From: an uncultured Collinsella sp. | GTDB lineage: Bacteria > Actinomycetota > Coriobacteriia > Coriobacteriales > Coriobacteriaceae | Reading direction: 5' to 3' | Assembly (NCBI GenBank): GCA_902489515.1 | Contig: CABUAL010000146.1 | Coordinates: 1 to 5,163, forward strand | DNA length: 5,163 bases | Part shown: one piece after another, positions 1 through 5,163 of the stretch | How positions within the stretch are numbered: position 1 is the stretch's first letter | Layout: every line of letters starts with the position of its first letter | The notes under the pieces: generated by a model | What the model was told of the DNA's origin: nothing | Seen by the model: the letters and a program-made list of their open reading frames with translations, nothing else | Database searches by the model: none | Position numbers and translations under genes: made by a program

Positions 1-253
1 CATTGCGCCGCACACCATTCAAGCTCGCGCTTTCTTGACTTCGCCGAGCGATGTCGTCGAAATCTTTATGTCTGATGACCGTCCGAGCGTTCCGGCGATC
101 GCTATCGATGGACAGTTTATTACCTGCGACGGCACGGTCGAGAGCGTGGCCGTGCGCCGAGGCCCCGGCGATGTGCTGCTGCTCGACTACGGCCCCGAGA
201 GTTTTTACAACTCGGTGAGCCGCGTATTCTACGGAGTCCGCCATGATCGATGA
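1..253 (+). CDS. nadK: NAD kinase, C-terminal end (5' part outside window)
   Basis: NAD kinase phosphorylates NAD+ to NADP+ in the cytoplasm. Only the last 83 or so residues are present, read from base 2 in frame to a TGA at 251-253. The fragment opens with the conserved IAPHTIQAR segment (compare PH-S/T-L-x-R in NAD kinases). The usual C-terminal beta-rich region follows: an AIAIDGQ stretch, then RRGPGDVLLLDYG, and the terminal SFYNSVSRVFYG that matches the family's FY-x-x-L/V-x-x-x-F/L ending. The catalytic GGDGT motif would lie upstream of the window, so activity cannot be judged here. A TTG-initiated reading at base 35 is only an internal leucine codon, not a start. The gene overlaps recN by 11 bp, which fits a co-transcribed, translationally coupled pair. 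The tlyA-nadK-recN order is known from actinobacteria such as Mycobacterium. The identification rests on a short but characteristic fragment plus this context. Confidence 0.88.
   Translation, partial: IAPHTIQARAFLTSPSDVVEIFMSDDRPSVPAIAIDGQFITCDGTVESVAVRRGPGDVLLLDYGPESFYNSVSRVFYGVRHDR
233..236 (+). promoter_or_regulatory. Ribosome binding site of recN
   Basis: GGAG lies 6 nt before the ATG at 243, inside the end of nadK. It supports ATG 243 as the recN start. The resulting N-terminus, MIDEMQVSNIALI, aligns with the usual RecN opening (M-L-x-E-L-x-I-x-N-x-A-L-I). Confidence 0.7.
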
Positions 254-1871
254 GATGCAGGTTTCTAACATTGCACTCATTCGCGAGGCGACGCTGGTGC
301 CGAGTGCCGGCCTGACTGTCCTGACCGGCGAGACCGGCGCCGGCAAGACCGCGCTGCTCTCGGCCCTCAAGCTTATTTTGGGTGAGCGCGCGGATTCGTC
401 GACGGTGCGCGAGGGCGAGGCGCTGGCGAGCGTCGAGGCGCGCCTGTTTGACGGCCCGCACGACACGGAAGGCTTCACGGTCCAGCGCAGCCTTTCCGCC
501 GAGGGCCGCAGCCGCGTCAAGATTGACGGCCGCATCGCCAGCGTGCGCGAGCTTTCGGAGCGCGTCGGCGTGATGATGGATCTGTGCGGCCAGCACGAGC
601 ACCAGCGCTTACTCGATCCGGCGCATCACGTTGCGATGGTCGATGCGTGGGCGGGACGCTCTGCGCTCGAGGCGCTGGATGCGTACCGCGCCTGCTTTAA
701 GGCTTCGCGGGCTGCCGCCAAGGAGGTTCGACGTGTCGAAGAGGCCTCGCGTGCGCAGGGGAGCCGCGTCGAGGAGGCGCGCTTTGCCCTCGAGCGCATC
801 GGCGAGGTCGACCCCAAGCCGGGTGAGTATGAGGAACTCGAGAAGCTGCTGCCGCGCTCCGAACATGCCGAGGTACTGGTTGCCACGGCTAACGATGCCC
901 ATGCATCGCTTGCCGCCGAAGGGGGAGCGCTCGATGCCGTGAACAGCGCCGTGGCAGAGCTTTCCCGAATGGCTACCGTCGATCGCAAACTCGGCGACAT
1001 TGCCGATGCACTATCGGATGCCTGTATCTCCCTTGAGGATTGCGCGAACGAGCTTCGTGCCTATCGCGATGGCATCGCCTTCGACCCGCGCGAGCTCGCT
1101 CGCATGCGTGAGCGGTATTCCGACCTCAAGGGTCTGTTGCGTCAGTGGGGTCCCACTATGGACGATGTTTTTGCCATGCGCGATCGCTCGCAAGAGCTGT
1201 TGTCGCTGGTAGACGATGGTGATGAGCAGATCAAGAAGGCGCGTGAAGCGCTTGGCGCAGCAGAGCATGAACTGTTCGCCGCCGCCAAGGCGCTTAAGCG
1301 TGCACGCAATACGGCGGCTCCGCGCTTCTGCCACGAGGTGGGCCGCCAGATGGCTCGCCTGGAGATGGGCAGCGCCGAGCTCGTCTGGGAGTCGCGTGAT
1401 CTTCCCCGTGCTGAGTGGACGCCCGTTGGTCCTTCGAGCTACGAGCTGCTATACCGCAGCGGTGCCGGTTTGACGCCGCGCCCCCTGCGTCGAATTGCGT
1501 CGGGCGGCGAGCTCAGCCGCGTCATGCTGGCAAGTAAGGTTGTCCTCGGTAACGCGGACGGTGTCGATACGCTGGTGTTTGACGAGGTCGATGCTGGTGT
1601 CGGTGGCTCCACGGCGCGTGCGCTCGCAGGCGTGCTGGCAGATCTCGCCGCTACGCATCAGGTGATTGTCGTAACCCACTTGGCGCAGGTCGCCGTCATG
1701 GCTGACAAGCATTATGTCGTCAGCAAGGAACCGGGCGATGTTCCCCAGACGCATTTGGGCGAGGTAACCGGCGAAGCGCGTACTGCCGAGATCGCCCGCA
1801 TGTTGAGCGGCGATCAGTCCGAGGCAAGCTTGGCCCACGCAAAGCAGATGCTCAAAGAAGCTCGAGGTTAG
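243..1871 (+). CDS. recN: DNA repair protein RecN
   Basis: RecN is an SMC-like cytoplasmic ATPase that acts early in double-strand-break repair and helps hold DNA ends for RecA-dependent recombination. The 542-residue product is close to the usual 550-575. Motifs in order: Walker A GETGAGKT at residues 29-36; the GQHEHQ Q-loop at 116-121, typical of RecN; a long charged, Ala/Glu/Arg-rich middle (about 140-350) expected to form the coiled coil; the ABC signature SGGELSR at 420-426; Walker B LVFDE ending in D447-E448, followed by DAGVGG; and the switch histidine H479 in VVTHLAQVA. All ATPase residues are intact and the frame is unbroken. It overlaps nadK by 11 bp and has its own GGAG site, so it is probably co-transcribed from an upstream promoter. 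I see no LexA-type operator nearby, but the operon promoter is outside the window. It converges with the minus-strand regulator. Confidence 0.97.
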   Translation: MIDEMQVSNIALIREATLVPSAGLTVLTGETGAGKTALLSALKLILGERADSSTVREGEALASVEARLFDGPHDTEGFTVQRSLSAEGRSRVKIDGRIASVRELSERVGVMMDLCGQHEHQRLLDPAHHVAMVDAWAGRSALEALDAYRACFKASRAAAKEVRRVEEASRAQGSRVEEARFALERIGEVDPKPGEYEELEKLLPRSEHAEVLVATANDAHASLAAEGGALDAVNSAVAELSRMATVDRKLGDIADALSDACISLEDCANELRAYRDGIAFDPRELARMRERYSDLKGLLRQWGPTMDDVFAMRDRSQELLSLVDDGDEQIKKAREALGAAEHELFAAAKALKRARNTAAPRFCHEVGRQMARLEMGSAELVWESRDLPRAEWTPVGPSSYELLYRSGAGLTPRPLRRIASGGELSRVMLASKVVLGNADGVDTLVFDEVDAGVGGSTARALAGVLADLAATHQVIVVTHLAQVAVMADKHYVVSKEPGDVPQTHLGEVTGEARTAEIARMLSGDQSEASLAHAKQMLKEARG

Positions 1872-1889
1872 GTCGTATCAGCGGTGTTG

Positions 1890-1922
1890 GTGGGACAAAA
1901 TAGACTGAAATTTTTGTCCCAC
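1890..1922. repeat. Perfect 11-bp palindrome between convergent genes, possible terminator or dispersed repeat
   Basis: GTGGGACAAAA (1890-1900) and TTTTGTCCCAC (1912-1922) are exact reverse complements around an 11-nt loop. The element begins 18 nt after the recN stop and ends 8 nt before the stop of the convergent regulator, where a bidirectional terminator would be expected. It is not a standard intrinsic terminator. The A/T part of the stem faces the loop, and neither strand has a T-run directly after the outer base of the stem; on the plus strand TACGCGTTTTA follows. It could be an unusual terminator, a transcript-end stabilising hairpin, or a member of a dispersed palindromic repeat family. 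The sequence shows the palindrome; the role is inferred. Confidence 0.6.
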
Positions 1923-1930
1923 TACGCGTT

Positions 1931-2788
1931 TTACTCCACAACCTTATCCGGCTGGATGAGCTCCTCGTAGTAGCTGATATGCTCACGCGCGTCTTTAATC
2001 TCGGGCAGCAGGAAGTTGTAGATGACTTCGATGATCATCGTGGCGCTGATCTTGGAGAACGCGAAGTCACCCGTTGTCAGCAACGCTTCGTGATTGACGG
2101 TATTAAAGGTGTAGTCGGCGAGGCGCGCAAGTGGGGATTTGCTGTCACTGCTGATGACGACTACGGTTGCGCCGCAGTTGCGAGCCGCTTTTGCCATGCG
2201 ATTCAGTCGGCGCGATTTGCCAGAGTTTGAGATGAGCACGATGACGTCACCCGGGCGTAACGTGAGCGCAAAGCCGATTGATGTCTCGCTAATGGTGCTC
2301 GCCATGCAGCGCAGGCCCAGCTGCGAAAACTTAAACGTCGCATCGAGCGCGACCGCGTTCGTATTGCCCACAGCTGCAAACTCAATAACCCCTGCATGCT
2401 TAAAGGCATGCACAACAGCCGCCAGCGTATCGTGGTCGATTCCGTCGATGGTCGCATTAAGCTCGCTTACCTTGGCAGCCAGGATGTTCTTGAGGCTCTG
2501 CTCCATATTGTCGAGCGAGACCTCGTCGGTCAGGCCCTCGTTGCGCTGGCTTTCCAAATCCCTCGCCAACGAAAACTGAAAGCTGCGGAAGCTACCAAAG
2601 CCCAGCTTGCGGCAGAAGCGCGAAACGGTCGCTTCGGACGTGGCAGCGGCGCGGGAGAGCTGAGCCGCCGTGAGGCGTGGCGCCTCGGACTGGTGCTCCA
2701 ATATATAGTCGACAATGCGCTGCTCGGACTCGCTGTATCCCTGATGGGTACTAATGAGGGAAAGTGCGCTCTTGCTACTATCGGTCAT
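1931..2788 (-). CDS. MurR/RpiR-family transcriptional regulator (HTH + SIS)
   Basis: This is a 285-residue DNA-binding regulator of sugar or amino-sugar metabolism. Residues about 5-79 form the RpiR-type helix-turn-helix: a YSESEQRIVDYILEH lead-in, then LTAAQLSRAAATSEATVSRFCRKLGFGSF at about 39-67. The recognition helix is around S51-L62. Residues about 118-260 form a SIS domain, with the AAVGNTNAVALDATFKF strand-turn at 138-154 and the phosphate-sugar loop LISNSGKS at 185-192. In this family SIS binds a phosphosugar effector. The start is placed at the ATG read from 2788 because AGGAG lies 6 nt before it and the next residues resemble the family N-terminus. An in-frame ATG at 2836 would add 16 residues, but it has no Shine-Dalgarno and overlaps the end of a TATACT box. 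It is divergent from the PTS permease, which is its most likely target. The effector sugar and the sign of control cannot be told from sequence. Confidence 0.93.
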   Translation of the reverse strand: MTDSSKSALSLISTHQGYSESEQRIVDYILEHQSEAPRLTAAQLSRAAATSEATVSRFCRKLGFGSFRSFQFSLARDLESQRNEGLTDEVSLDNMEQSLKNILAAKVSELNATIDGIDHDTLAAVVHAFKHAGVIEFAAVGNTNAVALDATFKFSQLGLRCMASTISETSIGFALTLRPGDVIVLISNSGKSRRLNRMAKAARNCGATVVVISSDSKSPLARLADYTFNTVNHEALLTTGDFAFSKISATMIIEVIYNFLLPEIKDAREHISYYEELIQPDKVVE

Positions 2789-2794
2789 GGATGG

Positions 2795-2799
2795 CTCCT
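2795..2799 (-). promoter_or_regulatory. Ribosome binding site of the MurR/RpiR regulator
   Basis: On the minus strand AGGAG is followed by a 6-nt spacer and then the ATG at 2788-2786. This site decides the start against the longer reading from 2836, which lacks any purine-rich site. Confidence 0.75.
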
Positions 2800-2836
2800 G
2801 GTTGGCATGAAAATCTAACTCGATTTGCAATGCCAT

Positions 2837-2842
2837 AGTATA
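2837..2842 (-). promoter_or_regulatory. Candidate -10 box of the regulator gene
   Basis: The minus strand reads TATACT here, five of six matches to TATAAT. It would start transcription near base 2830 and give a leader of about 42 nt before the start codon at 2788, with the AGGAG site inside the leader. No good -35 is visible at 16-18 bp; the nearest TTG-containing hexamer, TTGTAA, is only 13 bp away. The promoter may therefore be weak or need an activator. The call rests on one hexamer plus position. Confidence 0.45.
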
Positions 2843-2869
2843 CGGGCATTTTCAATTACAAGATACACC

Positions 2870-2897
2870 TTGCTGTTTCAAGTGTTGATGGTAAACT
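2870..2897 (+). promoter_or_regulatory. Candidate sigma-70-type promoter of the PTS permease
   Basis: TTGCTG (2870-2875) and TAAACT (2892-2897) are separated by 16 bp. A TGG triplet directly before the -10 hexamer forms an extended -10 element. The predicted start is near 2904, leaving a leader of roughly 155 nt before the ATG at 3061. The -10 overlaps the first CTTTCA motif, which would suit repression. Both hexamers are imperfect (four of six matches each) and no transcript data are available. Confidence 0.45.
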
Positions 2898-2903
2898 TTC
2901 ACC
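2889..2903 (+). promoter_or_regulatory. Candidate operator half-site A (TGGTAAACTTTCACC)
   Basis: TGGTAAACTTTCACC shares its right half, CTTTCACC, exactly with the palindromic site at 2919-2933, starting 32 bp upstream of that copy (about three helical turns). It covers the predicted -10 of the permease promoter. Binding of the neighbouring regulator here is an inference from repetition and position. Confidence 0.35.
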
Positions 2904-2904
2904 T

Positions 2905-2916
2905 ACCGTTTACGGT
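2905..2916 (+). repeat. Short inverted repeat ACCGT-TT-ACGGT
   Basis: Two 5-bp arms (2905-2909 and 2912-2916) flank TT, between the two CTTTCACC copies and at the predicted transcription start. The left arm is also part of a longer inverted repeat with 2967-2975. It could be part of an operator or chance; the sequence shows only the symmetry. Confidence 0.35.
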
Positions 2917-2918
2917 TA

Positions 2919-2933
2919 TGAAAGAACCTTTCA
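2919..2933 (+). promoter_or_regulatory. Candidate palindromic operator (TGAAAG-AAC-CTTTCA)
   Basis: This is a perfect 6-bp inverted repeat with a 3-bp centre. Dyads of this size with TGAAA/TTTCA arms suit a dimeric helix-turn-helix regulator such as the divergent MurR/RpiR protein. It lies just downstream of the predicted permease transcription start, a typical repressor position. It also looks like a catabolite-control (cre) site but is one base longer and lacks the central CG, so a local operator is the better guess. Confidence 0.45.
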
Positions 2934-2976
2934 CCGGAGAATTGCACCTTGTCTCTTCTCACGCGGACGGTAGGTT

Positions 2977-2987
2977 GGTATCTTTCA
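2977..2987 (+). promoter_or_regulatory. Candidate operator half-site B (GGTATCTTTCA)
   Basis: Bases 2976-2987 read TGGTATCTTTCA, nearly identical to the site at 2889-2901 (TGGTAAACTTTCA) apart from one base less in the middle. It is the third CTTTCA in the divergent region, on the same strand as the others and well inside the predicted leader. The call rests on repetition only. Confidence 0.25.
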
Positions 2988-2998
2988 GTTGTGGAAAA

Positions 2999-3016
2999 AC
3001 GCGCATTGAAGCGCGT
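2999..3016 (+). other. GC-rich leader hairpin 1
   Basis: ACGCGC (2999-3004) pairs with GCGCGT (3011-3016) around the loop ATTGAA. It lies in the predicted 5' leader of the permease mRNA and has no T-run after it, so it does not look like an intrinsic terminator. A role in mRNA stability or translation control is possible but unproven. Confidence 0.45.
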
Positions 3017-3023
3017 GTAGGGG

Positions 3024-3039
3024 AGCGCCCGCGGGCGCT
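3024..3039 (+). other. GC-rich leader hairpin 2, perfect 16-bp palindrome before the ribosome binding site
   Basis: AGCGCCCGCGGGCGCT is its own exact reverse complement. As RNA it can form a stem of six G/C-rich pairs closing a CGCG tetraloop, ending 9 nt before the AAGGAGG site of the permease gene. There is no T-tract. It could limit 5' decay, keep the ribosome site open, or be a DNA-level binding site. Confidence 0.5.
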
Positions 3040-3048
3040 GTACTCAAG

Positions 3049-3055
3049 AAGGAGG
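3049..3055 (+). promoter_or_regulatory. Strong ribosome binding site of the PTS permease
   Basis: AAGGAGG, a near-perfect complement to the 16S 3' end, lies 5 nt before ATG 3061. It fixes the start and suggests efficient translation. Confidence 0.85.
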
Positions 3056-3060
3056 GACAC

Positions 3061-5064
3061 ATGGCTAAGTTTGACATCATCGCCGCGACCGGTTGCCCGA
3101 CCGGCATTGCGCACACCTTCATGGCTAAGGAGGCGCTGGAGAAGGCAGCTGCCGAGCGCGGTCTGACCATTAAGGTCGAGACTCATGGCCAGGTCGGTGT
3201 CGAGAACGAGCTCACCAAGAGTGAGATCGCTGGTGCCAAGGCCGTCGTCGTCGCAGCCGACAAGGATGTCCAGGCTGAGCGTTTCGCCGGCAAGCCCATG
3301 GTTTCCGTTGGTGTTTCCAAGGCCCTGTCCGTTGAGGCCGCCGGTAAGCTGATTGACCGCGCGCTCGCCGCCAAGGGCGACGACACGGTTGCCGCTGCCG
3401 CCAATGTCGAGGACGAGGTCGAGGAGAAGGAGTCCATCGGTCACGTCATCTACAAGCACCTCATGAACGGCGTAAGCCACATGCTGGTCTTCGTCGTTGC
3501 CGGTGGTGTTCTGACCGCCATTTCGTTCCTGTGGGGCATCACGTCCTTTGATTCGACGGCTGCCGACTACAACAGCTTTGCCGCGATGCTCAAGATTATC
3601 GGCGGTATCGCCATGAACCTCATGGTTCCGGTGCTCTCCGCTTACATCGCCGAGTCCATCGGCAAGCGCCCGGCGCTCGTCCCCGGTTTCGTCGCCGGTA
3701 TGATTGCCATCCAGGGCTTGCCTGTTAACGCCGATACCGGCATGATCGACGCCGGTGGCGCAGGTGTGGGCTTTGGCTTCCTAGGCGGCATCGTCGGCGG
3801 CTTCCTCGCTGGCTATGTCATCCTGCTGCTCGAGAAGGTTTTCTCTAAAATTCCTGCGAGCCTTAATGGCCTGAAGGCAATCTTCCTGTATCCGCTGTGC
3901 TCTACCGCCATCGTCGGTCTGGTCATGCTTGGTATTTCCGGCCCCATGGCTGCCATTAACCAGGGCATGATGGATTTCCTGCAGAGCCTCGGTAACTCCG
4001 GTCCGGTGATCCTTGGCCTGGCCATCGGCTGCATGTGCGCCTTTGATATGGGCGGCCCGGTCAACAAGGCTGCTTACGCTACTGGCACCTTCCTGCTCGG
4101 TACCGCTCTCGAAGCTGGCGTCGGCACCGAGACCTACAACTTCGGCACCAACTTCATGGCTGCCGTCTCCGCCGCTTGCATCGTTCCGCCGCTGATCACC
4201 ACCTTCGCCGTCGTTGTCGGCAAGAAGTACTTCAGCCAGGAGGATCATGACGCCGGTATCGTCAACCTCATCCTTGGTTGCACCCACATCACCGAGGGCG
4301 CCATTCCGTTCATGACCAAGAACATCTGGCCCGTCATGCCCATCATGATGCTCGGTTCTTCCATCGCTTCCATCTTGACCATCTTCTTCAACGTTCACGA
4401 TCCGGCGCCTCACGGCGGCTTCCTGGTCCTGCCTGTTGTCGAGAACGGTCCGCTGTGGGTCCTCGCGATCCTCATCGGCGCTGTGGTCGGTGGCATCCTG
4501 TTCGTGGCCTTCAAGAAGTACGACTTCGAGAAGAATCAGAAGGCCGCTCCTGTAGCCAAGCCCGTTGAGGCCCCCAAGGCCGCTGCCGTCGAGGCCCCCA
4601 AGGCCGAGGCTGCCGACTTCGTGAAGGTCGAGAATGTCTTTGTCGCCGAGGACTTCGCTTCTCGTGACGAGGCTCTGAGCTTCGTTTCCAACCAGGCCGT
4701 CAAGGCAGGTATCGCCAGCGACGCCGACGCCGTGATGAACGCCTTCCTGGCTCGCGAGGCCGAGGGCACCACGGGCATGATGGAGGGCTTCGCCATCCCG
4801 CATGCCAAGTCCGACGCCATTACCGAGGCTGCCGTCATCGTCGTTAAGGACGAGTCCGGCGTGACCGGTTGGGACACCATGGACGGCGCTCCCGTTAACG
4901 TGGCTATCGCCCTGCTCATCCCGGGTGCCCAGGCTGGCACCACGCACCTCAAGATCCTGTCCAAGGTCGCCGAGGCGCTCATGGACGAGGACTTCCGTGC
5001 CACCGTCAAGGGTTCCACCGACGCCGCCGAGATCGCCAAGACGATCAACGCCCGCCTGGTCTAA
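3061..5064 (+). CDS. Fructose-family PTS permease, fused IIB-IIC-IIA
   Basis: This 667-residue membrane protein takes up a sugar and phosphorylates it, using phosphate passed from phosphoenolpyruvate through EI and HPr. Residues 1 to about 105 are the IIB domain, with the phosphocysteine C12 in ATGCPTGIAHTFMA. An acidic linker (about 106-125) leads to the IIC membrane domain (about 126-490), rich in hydrophobic glycine-containing segments. IIC carries the family motifs DMGGPVNKAAY (329-339), ITEGAIPF with E412, and HDPAPHGG (446-453). A flexible Ala/Pro/Lys/Glu linker (about 491-519) repeats VEAPKA twice. The IIA domain (about 520-667) has its phosphohistidine H581 in GFAIPHAKS. All phosphorylation sites are present. 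The order differs from the IIA-IIB-IIC of many Gram-positive FruA proteins and from enteric FruA, where IIA is on a separate protein. It stands alone, divergent from a MurR/RpiR regulator and closed by a terminator. Fructose is the family default substrate; with no kinase gene nearby another hexose is possible, so no symbol is given. Confidence 0.95.
   Translation: MAKFDIIAATGCPTGIAHTFMAKEALEKAAAERGLTIKVETHGQVGVENELTKSEIAGAKAVVVAADKDVQAERFAGKPMVSVGVSKALSVEAAGKLIDRALAAKGDDTVAAAANVEDEVEEKESIGHVIYKHLMNGVSHMLVFVVAGGVLTAISFLWGITSFDSTAADYNSFAAMLKIIGGIAMNLMVPVLSAYIAESIGKRPALVPGFVAGMIAIQGLPVNADTGMIDAGGAGVGFGFLGGIVGGFLAGYVILLLEKVFSKIPASLNGLKAIFLYPLCSTAIVGLVMLGISGPMAAINQGMMDFLQSLGNSGPVILGLAIGCMCAFDMGGPVNKAAYATGTFLLGTALEAGVGTETYNFGTNFMAAVSAACIVPPLITTFAVVVGKKYFSQEDHDAGIVNLILGCTHITEGAIPFMTKNIWPVMPIMMLGSSIASILTIFFNVHDPAPHGGFLVLPVVENGPLWVLAILIGAVVGGILFVAFKKYDFEKNQKAAPVAKPVEAPKAAAVEAPKAEAADFVKVENVFVAEDFASRDEALSFVSNQAVKAGIASDADAVMNAFLAREAEGTTGMMEGFAIPHAKSDAITEAAVIVVKDESGVTGWDTMDGAPVNVAIALLIPGAQAGTTHLKILSKVAEALMDEDFRATVKGSTDAAEIAKTINARLV
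4567..4606 (+). repeat. Tandem 16-bp repeat coding the interdomain linker
   Basis: GAGGCCCCCAAGGCCG occurs at 4567-4582 and again at 4591-4606, a 24-bp period that encodes the repeated VEAPKA of the IIC-IIA linker. This looks like a local in-frame duplication in a flexible, low-complexity hinge. Such linkers vary in length between relatives. Confidence 0.75.
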
Positions 5065-5100
5065 TCCCCCAGCCCGCGAATAACATCGCCCCCTGTATAT

Positions 5101-5136
5101 AAGGCGGAGTCCCTCTCCAGGGCCTCCGCCTTTTTT
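5101..5136 (+). terminator. Intrinsic terminator of the PTS permease
   Basis: GGCGGAG (5103-5109) pairs with CTCCGCC (5124-5130). After one mismatch the stem continues with CCCT/AGGG (5111-5114 with 5119-5122) closing a CTCC loop. A run of six T follows directly (5131-5136). The flanking AA/TT extends the outer stem to nine pairs. It starts 36 nt after the stop codon and ends the permease transcript, so the gene is probably monocistronic. Confidence 0.93.
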
Positions 5137-5163
5137 CTATCCCTCCCATAAGTTGCGGTGAAA

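Noticed and set aside
120..602. Minus-strand open frame of 160 codons opposite nadK and recN
   Set aside because: The product is Arg/Ala-rich shadow sequence with no recognisable motif, opposite two well-identified genes.
2789..2836. Longer start of the regulator at the ATG read from 2836 (16 extra residues)
   Set aside because: It has no Shine-Dalgarno and directly abuts the TATACT box. The ATG at 2788 has AGGAG at ideal spacing and gives the usual family N-terminus.
2919..2933. Catabolite-control (cre) site
   Set aside because: The arms fit, but the site is one base too long and lacks the central CG of the cre consensus. CcpA control is also not typical of actinobacteria, so it is kept only as a possible local operator.
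2999..3039. Intrinsic terminator or attenuator ahead of the permease
   Set aside because: Both hairpins lack a following T-run; the sequence after the second is GTACTCAAG and then the ribosome site.
2825..3166. Plus-strand open frame of 113 codons across the divergent region, as a leader peptide or small gene
   Set aside because: It has no ribosome site at its ATG or at the internal ATGs (2888, 2918), it runs into the permease in another frame, and it covers candidate promoter and operator sequence.
3781..4947. Antisense open frame of 388 codons inside the permease gene
   Set aside because: It lies wholly opposite a gene with clear domains. Its translation is low-complexity Gly/Asp/His/Val without any motif, and it arises from the strong third-position codon bias of the permease.

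Overview
The window is ordinary chromosomal DNA from a high-GC bacterium. Three things suggest a gut actinobacterium of the Coriobacteriia, most likely Collinsella or a near relative. The gene order is nadK-recN, which in actinobacteria is usually preceded by tlyA. Shine-Dalgarno sites are strong. A phosphotransferase (PTS) sugar transporter sits beside a MurR/RpiR-type regulator. The genus is inferred from general character, not from a marker gene.

Layout. (1) Bases 1-253, plus strand: the C-terminal end of NAD kinase, cut by the window edge. (2) Bases 243-1871, plus strand: an intact recN (DNA repair ATPase), overlapping the nadK end by 11 bp. (3) Bases 1872-1930: a short gap between convergent genes, holding one perfect 11-bp-arm palindrome. 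(4) Bases 1931-2788, minus strand: a MurR/RpiR-family regulator with a helix-turn-helix and a SIS sugar-phosphate domain. (5) Bases 2789-3060: a divergent regulatory region. It holds candidate promoters for both flanking genes, a cluster of CTTTCA-containing motifs that may be operators, a distant 9-bp inverted repeat, and two GC-rich hairpins just upstream of the transporter start. (6) Bases 3061-5064, plus strand: a single-chain fructose-family PTS permease with domain order IIB-IIC-IIA. (7) Bases 5101-5136: a strong intrinsic terminator. The last 25 or so bases show nothing recognisable.

How they work together. nadK and recN look like the tail of a housekeeping operon (NADP supply, double-strand-break repair). 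The regulator and the permease form a separate divergent pair. The likely model is that the regulator senses a sugar phosphate through its SIS domain and controls the transporter that brings that sugar in. No sugar-phosphate kinase or catabolic enzyme lies in the window, so the true substrate cannot be fixed; fructose is the family default. I see no mobile element, CRISPR array, RNA gene or clearly new system. The most informative part is the 272-bp divergent intergenic region.
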